31,540 nucleotides of DNA from UBA5109 sp964606735 (GCA_964606735.1 CAZSHI010000028.1:1-31540); one strand, 5' to 3'. Counted from the stretch's first letter, positions 8,417 through 16,489 are shown. A program made the numbers and translations. The notes: generated by a model from the sequence alone, not told the origin.

Positions 8417-9861
8417 CGTGCCTCAATTCCCAAATCACTGCATAAGCGCGCAATGTACTGTGTTAACTCTTCCAGTACTAGTTTTTGCGCCTGGCTGGCG
8501 CTTTTAATTTTTTCATCAATTCTGGCACTTACCGCCTGAAGACTTCTATCAGCGTTTGCAGGACTGAGCAGTTTTTGCCGGCAATAGATCTGCCAGCGAC
8601 TTCGTTCTACTGAACTCAGACTGTCCGGAAAATTTCTGCAACGGTAACGGAAGAGTAATTCCGGCAGTCGTGCATCATGCCATTCGCCTTGATAGGCAGC
8701 CAGCTCTTCGGCATTCAGCTGACGCAGGTGTGACATGGCTTGCCGGTCATGCTGATCGAAGAAACCGCCGCTGTACAGCATCAGGTCCGGGTCACTTTCC
8801 TCAGGATACTCCCTGCTAAAGACCTCGCTCAATTTCTCCTGTAGACCGGTTGTTGACAGCAGAATCTGTCGATGCGCCTCACACTGCGCCAGATCAATCT
8901 CATAGCGCTGCATGATCTCTTGTGTGAGTACGCTCAAGGGAGCCAGTGCCGGGCAACGGTTACTGTGTAAGGTCTTCAGCGCGATACGCTGACTTCCCTC
9001 AGGAAGTTCTGCACTTGGCGTAAACAACCTGTGCTGTATCGCCTCCGCGCTTTCATCAATCCATTCCCGGGGATCCTGGCTCAGATCGTAAACAATAAAG
9101 CCATTTGGGTTGCCCGGATCCAGCATCAAAGGGACTACCGGGGCCATGCAGGCACGACTGGCAGGATAACGTGAAGATATATGCAGCAGAGGCTCAGCCT
9201 GCTTCAAGTCGAGCATTGCCAGAACAGCATGTTTATCTCGCAAGCGGTAGTAAAAATCATAGAGCTTTGCCTGTTTCTCGCGTACCAGCCTGGCCAGGGC
9301 AATGGTCGCATACACATCTGACAGGGCGTCATGAGCCGCTTCATGACTGATCCCATTGGCATCAGTCAGGGCTTCCAGCCTGAAACTTGTTGCCCCGTCC
9401 TCCCTGAGTGGCCATTTAATGCCCTCCGGGCGCAAGGCATGGCACATTCTCAATAAATCAATTATGTCCCACCTGGAATTTCCGTTTTTCCATTCACGCT
9501 CATAAGGATCATAAAAATTGCGATAAAAGAGCCGACGCGTTACCTCATCATCGAAACGCAGATTATTGTAACCGGCTACACAGGTACCTGGTTCAGAGAA
9601 TTCTGCCTGAATTCTTGCAGCAAATTCTGCTTCCCTGAGTCCCTTTTGTTCGGCCAGCTGTGGGCTAATACCAGTAATCAGGCAGGCTTCAGGCTCAGGC
9701 AGAGTATCCAGGCTTGGTTGGCAATAGAGCAGCAGCGGCTCATCAATGATATTTAACTGCTCATCGGTGCGGATTCCGGCAAATTGACAGGCTCGGTCTT
9801 GTTGAGGGTCACTGCCAAATGTTTCCAGGTCGTACCAGTAAATAGTTTTTTCAGTTTGCAA
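8413..9861 (-). CDS. sbcB: Exodeoxyribonuclease I
   Basis: Exonuclease I degrades single-stranded DNA 3' to 5' and works in recombination and mismatch repair. The 482-residue product matches E. coli ExoI (475) along its length. DEDDh catalytic residues can be placed at D11 and E13 (YDLETFG), D104 (NNLRFDDE), and H177 with D182 (HDALSD). NSRWDIIDLLR and LRPEGIKWP are further ExoI signatures, and the C-terminal half keeps the SH3-like and helical regions. The start codon is TTG: an in-frame TGA lies 27 nt upstream and no ATG or GTG exists between it and the conserved region. A GGGA lies about 6 nt before the TTG. The downstream transporter gene overlaps its stop by 4 nt. Confidence 0.95.
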   Translation of the reverse strand: MQTEKTIYWYDLETFGSDPQQDRACQFAGIRTDEQLNIIDEPLLLYCQPSLDTLPEPEACLITGISPQLAEQKGLREAEFAARIQAEFSEPGTCVAGYNNLRFDDEVTRRLFYRNFYDPYEREWKNGNSRWDIIDLLRMCHALRPEGIKWPLREDGATSFRLEALTDANGISHEAAHDALSDVYATIALARLVREKQAKLYDFYYRLRDKHAVLAMLDLKQAEPLLHISSRYPASRACMAPVVPLMLDPGNPNGFIVYDLSQDPREWIDESAEAIQHRLFTPSAELPEGSQRIALKTLHSNRCPALAPLSVLTQEIMQRYEIDLAQCEAHRQILLSTTGLQEKLSEVFSREYPEESDPDLMLYSGGFFDQHDRQAMSHLRQLNAEELAAYQGEWHDARLPELLFRYRCRNFPDSLSSVERSRWQIYCRQKLLSPANADRSLQAVSARIDEKIKSASQAQKLVLEELTQYIARLCSDLGIEAR

Positions 9862-9898
9862 AGTAAATCCCAGATAAGCCGGATATCACGTCTGTGAC

Positions 9899-9949
9899 CC
9901 GGCTAACATTCCCCCCATCCTGAAGCTCCCATTATATGGTGTTAGCCGG
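9899..9949. repeat. Perfect 10-bp inverted repeat in the sbcB/tetR divergent intergenic region
   Basis: The arms CCGGCTAACA (9899-9908) and TGTTAGCCGG (9940-9949) are exact reverse complements separated by 31 nt. A further AGCCGGAT lies at 9877-9884 and matches AGCCGGAT at 9944-9951. The loop is too long and the flanks lack a T-tract for an intrinsic terminator. Position between the divergent sbcB and tetR-like genes suggests a paired operator, possibly for the adjacent regulator; this is inference. Confidence 0.5.
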
Positions 9950-10032
9950 ATCGAGTACATTAGACTTTTGATTACACTATGATATCAATTTGCCCTACTC
10001 TACAATGACTTAGCCTGATATAAGGATAAAGT

Positions 10033-10617
10033 ATGGCCAGACGTTCTGATCATAATCACTAAGAGCTCAAGGAACTGGCAATTAACAAGGCCCTGAAGCT
10101 GATAGCCGAACACGGTGAAGACGGTTTTAAAGCCAGAACCATTGCCAAGGAAATGGGATATACCGTAGGGACCCTGTATTACCTGTTTGGTGACCTCGGC
10201 CAATTCCGATTCCATGTCTGCGGCAGAATTCTTGATATGCACCTTGAGGAAATCAAACAAGGTCTTGCCCGTCGCAAAAATAAACTGGATTACCACATCA
10301 TCAAGTACATAAAGCTTGCACAGGAGCGCCCCAACTTATCAGAATTCATGTATACAGAGAAAGTTGGAACACTCAAGCAAAAGCCCAAGTGGTATATGGA
10401 TAAATACCAGGCGCACTTTTCACTGTTTATAGAAACCTTCAATGAACTCATCGACGATAAGAAACTCGCCCTAAAGGCTGGCAACACAATCTGGGCGACC
10501 ATTCAGGGAATGTGCATGTTACTACTGACAAACAAACTCCCCATGCTGGGTGTGAATAGCCCGGAAAGCATGATCCGTCACCTGGTAAAAAACTATCTGG
10601 ATGGCCTGAAAGACTAG
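10033..10617 (+). pseudogene. TetR/AcrR-family regulator interrupted by an in-frame stop at codon 10
   Basis: ATG 10033 has a good ribosome site (AAGGAT, 10022-10027) and begins MARRSDHNH, then TAA at 10060-10062, then continues in the same frame as ELKELAINKALKLIAEHG without another stop to TAG 10615-10617. Many TetR regulators begin with a MxRRSDHSREEL-like sequence, so the stop sits where a glutamate is expected; one G-to-T change in GAA would create it. The helix-turn-helix is intact (TIAKEMGYTVGTLYYLF, about residues 38-54), and the ligand-binding half appears whole. Only a truncated product from ATG 10153 would lack the start of the DNA-binding domain. It may be a recent pseudogene, a sequencing error, or a gene translated by read-through or reinitiation; the sequence cannot decide. 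Confidence 0.8.
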
Positions 10618-10736
10618 CTTGACCAGTCACAAGCGGCCTGACAATCAGATTCAGCCCACTGGTATACAATTTCCTTTAGCCCCGCTTAGTAGTACTATTT
10701 GCGTTCAGTACATGACTGACGGAATGATTTCTCTGC

Positions 10737-11747
10737 ATGAATTTTTTGGGTTCGCATATCCTCTCTATCGACCAGTTTGATACCAAAGACGTAGAACAAC
10801 TCTTTACTATTGCCGATCAGATGGAACCCTATGCCCATCGTGAACTGAAAACACGAGTACTTGAAGGAGCAATTCTCGGCGCATTATTTTTTGAACCAAG
10901 CACCCGAACCCGCATCAGTTTTGGCTGCGCCTTCAACCTTTTGGGGGGGCAGGTCCGTGAAACCAGCTCCATCAAGTCAAGTGCACTTGCCAAAGGTGAA
11001 TCGCTCTATGACACGGCCCGTGTCATCAGCGGATATAGCGATATTATTGCCATGCGCCATCCAATGAACGGTTCGGTCGAGGAATTTTCCAGAGCCAGCC
11101 GGGTCCCGGTCATCAATGCCGGCGACGGATCAGCTGAACACCCATCACAGGCACTACTGGATTTATACACCATCAAGAAAGAACTCAAGATCAAGAACGA
11201 CTTCGATGGGCTCAATATTGCCATGGTTGGAGACCTCAGATATGGCCGTACAGTTCACTCACTGTGTAAATTATTGAAACTCTTCAAGAATATTTCCTTT
11301 ACCCTGATTTCTCCGCTTGAATTGAAAATGCCAGAGGAAATTGTAGAAGAATTGCGCGAGGCGGGTCATCAGGTTACGGAAACCGAAGACATGGAAACCG
11401 GCTTGCATGACAAGCATACGGTATACCTGACACGCATACAGGAAGAACGCTTCAGTTCGCAGGAAGAAGCCAATATCTATCGCGGCAGATTCAGGTTAAA
11501 CCAATCTATTTATACTGCACACTGTCAGCCGAATACTGTCATTATGCATCCCCTACCCAGGGATTCCCGTGCAGAAGCTAATGAACTGGATAACGATTTA
11601 AATCAGCACCCAAGTCTGGCAATATTTCGACAAACGGATAACGGTGTGCTCATTCGCATGGCCTTGTTTGCCCTGATGCTGGGCGTTGAAAATGACATTC
11701 ACAAAACCAGCAGTAAGGTAAACTGGTACACTGACAGACGATTCTAA
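10737..11747 (+). CDS. pyrB: Aspartate carbamoyltransferase catalytic subunit
   Basis: Catalyses carbamoyl phosphate plus aspartate to carbamoyl aspartate, the committed step of pyrimidine synthesis. The 336-residue protein has the carbamoyl-phosphate loop FEPSTRTR (52-59), a lysine in the mobile loop at K86, R107-H108-P109, HPSQALLD starting at H135, GDLRYGRTVHSL (165-176), and the aspartate-binding HPLPR near residue 272. It resembles the E. coli catalytic chain, but neither a regulatory subunit pyrI nor the dihydroorotase-like pyrC' partner is adjacent. A run of seven G at 10943-10949 lies within the frame, which remains open. ATG 10737 agrees with the family N-terminus although the ribosome site is weak. 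pilU follows 14 nt later. Confidence 0.94.
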   Translation: MNFLGSHILSIDQFDTKDVEQLFTIADQMEPYAHRELKTRVLEGAILGALFFEPSTRTRISFGCAFNLLGGQVRETSSIKSSALAKGESLYDTARVISGYSDIIAMRHPMNGSVEEFSRASRVPVINAGDGSAEHPSQALLDLYTIKKELKIKNDFDGLNIAMVGDLRYGRTVHSLCKLLKLFKNISFTLISPLELKMPEEIVEELREAGHQVTETEDMETGLHDKHTVYLTRIQEERFSSQEEANIYRGRFRLNQSIYTAHCQPNTVIMHPLPRDSRAEANELDNDLNQHPSLAIFRQTDNGVLIRMALFALMLGVENDIHKTSSKVNWYTDRRF

Positions 11748-11761
11748 AGCAGGAGTTCCTC

Positions 11762-12892
11762 ATGGAGTTAAAAGATCTTCTCAAAGTCATGGTCGATAAG
11801 GACGGCTCAGACCTGTTTCTGTCAACCGGTGCTCCACCCAGCATGAAAGCTCATGGCCGACTCATCGCCATGACTGACAAAGTACTGCCGCCCGGATATA
11901 CCCGTAAAATTGCCAACCAGATCATGAATGAGGACCAGCGCACTGAATTTGAAGAAAAACTGGAAATGAATCTGGCGCTGATGGAAGAAGGTATCGGCCG
12001 CTTCCGTGTCAACATCTTCGTCCAGCGCAATGAAGTCGGCCTGGTATGCCGAAGTATCGCCACTGACCTGCCAGACTATCGTAATCTGGGGCTACCTGAA
12101 ATCCTGCCTAAACTGATGATGAACAAGAATGGTCTCATTCTGTTTGTAGGCGGCACCGGCTCCGGTAAATCCACCTCTCTGGCCTCCCTGATTGACTACC
12201 GAAACCAGAACTCGGAGGGTCATATCATTACCATTGAAGATCCGGTCGAATTTATTCATCCACACAAGAAGTCTATCGTCAACCAGCGGGAAGTCGGTGT
12301 CGACACCCTGTCTTATGAGGAAGCCTTGAAAAATACCCTACGCCAGGCCCCGGATGTCATCCTCATCGGTGAGATCCGTACCATGGAGACCATGGAACAT
12401 GCCCTGGCTTTCGCAGAAACCGGTCACCTGTGCTTGTCCACCCTGCACGCCAACAACGCCAACCAGGCACTGGACCGCATCATCAACTTCTTCCCGGAAG
12501 AACGCCACAAGCAGCTGTACCTGGATCTATCACTCAACCTGCGTGGTTTTGTCTCACAGCGTCTGGTGAAAACTCTTGACGGCAAACGCGCAGCAGCCAT
12601 TGAAATTCTGCTGGGCACTCCCCGTGTCGCTGACCTGATCAAGAACGGTAAAGTCGAGGAGATAAAGGAAGTCATGGAAAAATCTGAAAACATCGGGATG
12701 AAGACCTTTGACTCGGCCCTTTTCGATCTCTATCGCTCCGGAAAAATCTCCCTGGAAGAAGCGCTCAAAAACGCTGACTCCGAAAACAACCTGCGCCTTA
12801 AAATCTCACTGGCGGAGAGTGGACGTAGCGATGGGGTTACCGATGATGAGGCTTCCGGTGGCCTGTCGCTGGCACCCAAACCTGAAGAATGA
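11762..12892 (+). CDS. pilU: Type IV pilus retraction ATPase PilU
   Basis: A 376-residue hexameric ATPase of the PilT/PilU class that helps depolymerise type IV pili for twitching. The N-terminal PAS-like part carries GSDLFLSTGAPP. The Walker A motif GGTGSGKST is at 130-138, the Asp box around EDPVEFIHPHKK, Walker B around DVILIGEIR (198-206), and the His box in GHLCLSTLHANNA. PilU rather than PilT is indicated by FIHPHKKSIVNQREVGVDT, the METMEHALAFAETGH segment and the acidic C-terminal tail ending PKPEE. In Pseudomonas pilU normally follows pilT; here it follows pyrB and no pilT is present in the window. AGGAG sits 8 nt before ATG 11762. Confidence 0.9.
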   Translation: MELKDLLKVMVDKDGSDLFLSTGAPPSMKAHGRLIAMTDKVLPPGYTRKIANQIMNEDQRTEFEEKLEMNLALMEEGIGRFRVNIFVQRNEVGLVCRSIATDLPDYRNLGLPEILPKLMMNKNGLILFVGGTGSGKSTSLASLIDYRNQNSEGHIITIEDPVEFIHPHKKSIVNQREVGVDTLSYEEALKNTLRQAPDVILIGEIRTMETMEHALAFAETGHLCLSTLHANNANQALDRIINFFPEERHKQLYLDLSLNLRGFVSQRLVKTLDGKRAAAIEILLGTPRVADLIKNGKVEEIKEVMEKSENIGMKTFDSALFDLYRSGKISLEEALKNADSENNLRLKISLAESGRSDGVTDDEASGGLSLAPKPEE

Positions 12893-12926
12893 TCAGCAAG
12901 CCTTGCCGGCAAACAGGAGCATCAAT

Positions 12927-13763
12927 ATGTCTTCTAGGCCAATTAAGCATGGGATAAGAGCATTCGGCTTTTGTCTTTTGCTGCTGCTAAACCTCCTGCC
13001 ACAGTTCAGTACAGCACAGCAGGATCATCGCCTGAATAAAATCATTGAAGCGCTGGAAACTGGTAATCCAGCGATGGCTGACAGCGAGTGGCAATTGATT
13101 GATATGGAACATGCTGCCTATTCTGCTGATCGCCTCGGCAGCATACTCGATGAACTGGCAAGAGATTCAGATGATCGCTACAGTCTGACCCCTCTGGTTC
13201 GTATTCCGCATAATGGTGATGAAGATTTTGCCTGGGCGGTCAAACAGGTGCTTGATCAGGGCATCTTCGGCATCCTTTTGCCGCATGTCGAATCCCGCGA
13301 AGATGCAGAGCGCTTTGTACAGGCAATGCGTTATCCGCCACCCAGAGATTCAGCCCAGCCAGAGCCCCGTGGTATCCGCGGCTGGGGACCCGGCTTGGCC
13401 ATGCGTCGCTGGGGTATTGAAGACAGCAGGGAATATTACCGCCGCGCCGATGTCTGGCCCCTCAATCCGGCGGGCGAGTTATTTGCAGTGGCCATGGTGG
13501 AGTCCGCCAGAGGCGTCGAAAATATACAAGAGATTCTGCGCTCTCCGGTCAGTGCGGTTTTTGTCGTACCCGGTGACCTGGCCATTGATCTTGGGCTGGG
13601 ACCAAATCCACCTGAAGGCTATCACCCCGAGGTACTGGAAGCTTACGCAGCCGTGCTAGCAGCGTGCTCACAACAGCAAAGGGTCATTTGCGGTCTGGCT
13701 GATTCAGTAACACGTCTGCAGCAGCGTCTGGACGAAGGCTGGCGCTTTATTGATACCCTCTGA
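12927..13763 (+). CDS. Exported HpcH/HpaI aldolase / citrate lyase-family protein
   Basis: A 278-residue protein with an N-terminal signal peptide (hydrophobic residues 13-24, likely cleavage after FSTA at 30). The remainder is an HpcH/HpaI-type barrel: LIDMEHAAYS (58-66) corresponds to the segment with the catalytic histidine (H62), LVRIPHNG (90-97) to the substrate arginine region, GILLPHVESREDAE, then metal-binding candidates E192 (AMVESARG) and D217 (VPGDLAIDLG). Classical members are cytoplasmic class II aldolases acting on 2-keto-3-deoxy acids; an exported form implies periplasmic or surface action on an unknown substrate. AGGAG at 12914-12918 supports ATG 12927. It is 34 nt after pilU and likely cotranscribed, though no functional link is evident. 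Confidence 0.82.
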   Translation: MSSRPIKHGIRAFGFCLLLLLNLLPQFSTAQQDHRLNKIIEALETGNPAMADSEWQLIDMEHAAYSADRLGSILDELARDSDDRYSLTPLVRIPHNGDEDFAWAVKQVLDQGIFGILLPHVESREDAERFVQAMRYPPPRDSAQPEPRGIRGWGPGLAMRRWGIEDSREYYRRADVWPLNPAGELFAVAMVESARGVENIQEILRSPVSAVFVVPGDLAIDLGLGPNPPEGYHPEVLEAYAAVLAACSQQQRVICGLADSVTRLQQRLDEGWRFIDTL

Positions 13764-13778
13764 ACACAGATTTCTGCC

Positions 13779-15359
13779 CTAGTGTTCACGGGTGGCGTGG
13801 AACTGAATATCCGGCCAGCGTTCCTCAGTCAGATTCAGATTAACCCGCGTTGGAGCCAGATAGCTCAGATGACCGCCACCGTCCAGCGCAATATTTTCCG
13901 GTGCCTTGCGTTTGAGTTCCTCCAGCTTGGCCGGATTGTCACTGCTTAACCAGCGTGCCGTGACGATATTGACCGGTTCATAGACACAATCCACCTTGTA
14001 TTCATCTTTCAGGCGATAGGCCACAACATCGAACTGCAGCACCCCGACCGCACCGACTATCAGCTCATTGTTGGCCAGTGGCATGAATACCTGGGTTGAG
14101 CCTTCCTCAGATAGCTGTTTCAAGCCTTTTTGCAATTGCTTCAGCTTGAGCGGATCTTTCAATCGAATACGCTTATAGAGCTCAGGAGCAAAATGGGGAA
14201 TACCGGTAAACTGCAGTGACTCGCCCAGGCTGAAGGTATCGCCGATCTGGATGGTACCGTGATTATGCAAGCCGAGAATATCGCCTGAAACGGCATACTC
14301 AGCCTGTTCCCGTTCACCGGCTATAAATGTCACTGCGTCACTGACACGTACTTCCTTGCCCAAGCGGACATGCTGCATTTTCATGCCTTTCTCATATGTC
14401 CCGGAGCAGACCCGGAGAAAGGCTATACGGTCGCGGTGTTTCGGATCCATATTGGCCTGGATTTTAAACACAAAGCCACTGAAACTTTCCTCGTAGGGGT
14501 CCACAAGCCGGCTTTGTGTTTCTCGTGGCAAGGGAGCCGGAGCCCATTCAACAAAATCATCCAGCAGCGCTTCGACCCCGAAATTGGTGAGTGCCGAACC
14601 GAAAAAAACCGGTGTTTGTGTGCCCGCCAGACAGGCCGCATGATCGAACACATGACTGGCGCCCTTGACCAGTTCAATTTCGTCACGGAAGTCCGCGGCA
14701 TAGATCCCCAGATAAGCCTCCGCTTCAGCACTATCCAGACCCTGAATTTTTTTTACCTCATGCACTGCACTTTCCTGTCCATGGGCGAAGCAGTGGATGG
14801 TATCCGTGTAGAGGTTATAAATGCCTTTGAAAGCCTTGCCCATGCCCAATGGCCAGTAAATCGGCGCACACTCTATCTTGAGAACATCTTCGACCTCATC
14901 CAGCAATTCAATCGGATCCTTGATATCCCTGTCCATCTTGTTAATGAAGGTAAAAATTGGCGTAGCCCGCAAGCGGCATACATCCATGAGTTTAATGGTA
15001 CGTTCTTCAACCCCCTTGGCGCCGTCTATGACCATCAGCACCGAATCCACGGCGGTCAAGGTGCGGTAGGTATCTTCGGAAAAATCTTCATGGCCGGGAG
15101 TATCAAGCAGATTCACCACCCGCCCATGGTAGGGAAACTGCATGACAGAAGAGGTCACTGAAATTCCACGCTCTTTTTCCATGCTCATCCAATCCGAAGT
15201 GGCGTGGCGGTCTGACTTTCTGCCTTTCACCGTGCCTGCCTTCTGGATTACTTTCCCGTACAGCAATAATTTTTCAGTAATAGTGGTCTTACCGGCATCC
15301 GGGTGAGAAATAATTGCAAAGGTGCGCCGTTTGGCGACTTCGGCCTTGAAGTTTGCCAT
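13779..15359 (-). CDS. prfC: Peptide chain release factor 3
   Basis: RF3 is the translational GTPase that removes RF1/RF2 from the ribosome after termination and contributes to post-peptidyl-transfer quality control. The 526-residue protein is the usual size (E. coli 529). G-domain motifs are the P-loop SHPDAGKTT (18-26), the switch region with ERGISVTSSV, DTPGHEDFSEDTYR (G3) and NKMDRD (G4). The downstream beta-barrel and C-terminal region include VGAVGVLQFDVVAYRL, a strong RF3 mark separating it from EF-G. It converges on the aldolase gene with only 15 nt between stops, and lies 51 nt downstream of the unknown 15411-16046 gene, with which it may be cotranscribed. Confidence 0.97.
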   Translation of the reverse strand: MANFKAEVAKRRTFAIISHPDAGKTTITEKLLLYGKVIQKAGTVKGRKSDRHATSDWMSMEKERGISVTSSVMQFPYHGRVVNLLDTPGHEDFSEDTYRTLTAVDSVLMVIDGAKGVEERTIKLMDVCRLRATPIFTFINKMDRDIKDPIELLDEVEDVLKIECAPIYWPLGMGKAFKGIYNLYTDTIHCFAHGQESAVHEVKKIQGLDSAEAEAYLGIYAADFRDEIELVKGASHVFDHAACLAGTQTPVFFGSALTNFGVEALLDDFVEWAPAPLPRETQSRLVDPYEESFSGFVFKIQANMDPKHRDRIAFLRVCSGTYEKGMKMQHVRLGKEVRVSDAVTFIAGEREQAEYAVSGDILGLHNHGTIQIGDTFSLGESLQFTGIPHFAPELYKRIRLKDPLKLKQLQKGLKQLSEEGSTQVFMPLANNELIVGAVGVLQFDVVAYRLKDEYKVDCVYEPVNIVTARWLSSDNPAKLEELKRKAPENIALDGGGHLSYLAPTRVNLNLTEERWPDIQFHATREH

Positions 15360-15410
15360 AGATAATGCCGGAAATTGTGCTAGGGAAAGATGGACATCGC
15401 TGCGGGCTTG

Positions 15411-16046
15411 CTAATGCAATACGTCATGCCCGCCAGGGCTAGCACTGGAGTACATGGGATGCAGCACCTGATGGCGTTTGACCATCAGAACATCGTGCGG
15501 ACATATCTCAATAAACTCGCCATCCACTCGGATAGCAAATTCATCCAGCATGACGCAAACCACGTCATCATCCTGTGTATCAACGATAATGCCACGTTTA
15601 AAACCGTTTAAGGTATGCAAACTAACTTCACTGCCAAGGTCGAGGTTGGTATATACCTGCTCGGTTCCGCTGCTTTGTGCCAGTATTTGCTCACCGGATT
15701 GCACCAGTCCAAAACCTGCAGCAGCTACTATCTGGACTATTTCAATGGTTTGCGGGTCACTCAAATCGACCCTGACTGACTGTCCGCCAGGTACGTGCAA
15801 ATCACCATGCTGATTGGAAATCAGTTTCAGAAACAGACTGATATCCTCCTCGTTCCATTCCAGCACTTCTTCTTGCTCTGGCTGCATGGCTTCGCTGGCT
15901 AAACTGAGCACGTCAGTTTCTATGATATGTTCCAGGCGCCTGTCACCCTGATTGAAGGGTACCACCATGGTGACCATGCAAAGCCCATCACCGCTTTCGT
16001 CACTTAAACGCCACAGGAAAGGAATGTTTTGATTCAACTCTACCAT
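15411..16046 (-). CDS. Unknown acidic cytoplasmic protein
   Basis: A 211-residue protein that I do not recognise. It has no signal peptide or membrane span and is acidic, with stretches such as PEQEEVLEWNEEDISLFLKL. Two parts can be distinguished: an N-terminal half ending near the SDPQTIEIVQIVAAAGFGLV segment, and a C-terminal half rich in predicted beta strands (SEVSLHTLNGFKRGIIVDTQ, VVCVMLDEFAIRVDGEFIEI), reminiscent of small barrel domains but without a diagnostic motif. The frame ends with TAG at 15411-15413 and starts at ATG 16046, without a clear ribosome site. It precedes prfC on the same strand. The 443-nt region upstream holds the DnaA-box cluster, which could influence its transcription. 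Confidence 0.7.
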   Translation of the reverse strand: MVELNQNIPFLWRLSDESGDGLCMVTMVVPFNQGDRRLEHIIETDVLSLASEAMQPEQEEVLEWNEEDISLFLKLISNQHGDLHVPGGQSVRVDLSDPQTIEIVQIVAAAGFGLVQSGEQILAQSSGTEQVYTNLDLGSEVSLHTLNGFKRGIIVDTQDDDVVCVMLDEFAIRVDGEFIEICPHDVLMVKRHQVLHPMYSSASPGGHDVLH

Positions 16047-16197
16047 TGAATATGAGAGGCACAGAACTCAATAAGTATTACCTGCCTTCAAGTATAGCAC
16101 TGGAAAATTGGCAAGCTCCACGCCTATTGTAGATAAATAGACTCGTAAAACAGCTTTGCGGCAAAATTTTTCTGTCTTAATCTAGGCTTTATAAATT

Positions 16198-16232
16198 TTC
16201 TCCACAAATTCTGTGGATAAGTTTGTGCATAA
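16198..16232. promoter_or_regulatory. Cluster of three DnaA boxes
   Basis: Within 35 nt there is TTCTCCACA on the plus strand (16198-16206, one mismatch), TTATCCACA on the minus strand (16212-16220, perfect consensus) and TTATGCACA on the minus strand (16224-16232, fits TTATNCACA). The two minus-strand boxes start 12 nt apart and the first box faces them. Such grouping is typical of DnaA-binding regulatory loci or origins. Confidence 0.65.
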
Positions 16233-16282
16233 ACCCTCTTGAACGGCTCTTAGTCGGGTAAAACCCTCAGGCGAGCTTAATA

Positions 16283-16299
16283 TGGTTAAAAATTAACCA
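16283..16299. repeat. Perfect AT-rich hairpin (7-bp stem, AAA loop)
   Basis: TGGTTAA (16283-16289), AAA loop, TTAACCA (16293-16299). A T-rich stretch follows on the plus strand, but the stem is too AT-rich to be a convincing intrinsic terminator. It could be an operator or part of a DNA-unwinding region. Confidence 0.5.
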
Positions 16300-16300
16300 A

Positions 16301-16333
16301 TTATTTTTCCTTATTTTTCAATATGTTATTTTT
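16301..16333. repeat. Three TTATTTTT repeats, possible DNA-unwinding element
   Basis: TTATTTTTCC (16301-16310) and TTATTTTTCA (16311-16320) are adjacent direct repeats, with a third TTATTTTT at 16326-16333. AT-rich tandem repeats beside DnaA boxes are the usual form of a replication-origin unwinding element, but this is only a resemblance. Confidence 0.4.
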
Positions 16334-16396
16334 AAAAAACTCTTGAATGCTCTAATATGCCGTTATTTACAGTCTTTCAGGAGGGGCGCTACGATT

Positions 16397-16405
16397 TGTG
16401 CATAA
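16397..16405 (-). promoter_or_regulatory. Additional DnaA box
   Basis: The minus strand reads TTATGCACA, fitting TTATNCACA and identical to the box at 16224-16232. It lies on the far side of the AT-rich repeats, so DnaA boxes bracket them. Confidence 0.5.
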
Positions 16406-16489
16406 ATTAGCGCACTATCTGTAGTATTAATATTAGTTAAAGCGTAAAAGACTATTATTTAAAGGGTATTTCTGGGCGAGCTGCGCCAG

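Larger units (their letters stand above)
16047..16489. other. 443-nt AT-rich intergenic region with DnaA boxes and palindromes
   Basis: This is the longest unambiguously gene-free interval. It lies upstream of the unknown 15411-16046 gene and downstream of the GspE-like gene, both on the minus strand, so it should contain the promoter of the former and the end of the latter transcript. It is visibly AT-rich and holds four DnaA-box-like 9-mers, a perfect AT-rich hairpin, and three TTATTTTT repeats, each listed separately. No ORF with a plausible ribosome site of useful length was found. A small GGGT-AAA-ACCC dyad lies at 16256-16266. Confidence 0.75.

Noticed and set aside
10943..10949. Run of seven G in pyrB as a frameshift or slippage site.
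   Set aside because: The reading frame is intact across it and the protein matches the family before and after.
14370..15161. A 263-codon open frame on the plus strand inside prfC.
   Set aside because: It is antisense to the well-conserved RF3 G domain, and its product resembles nothing.
16379..16424. AGGAGG (16379-16384) followed by GTG at 16398, as a leader peptide.
   Set aside because: Spacing of 13 nt is poor and the frame is only eight codons; it also coincides with a DnaA box.
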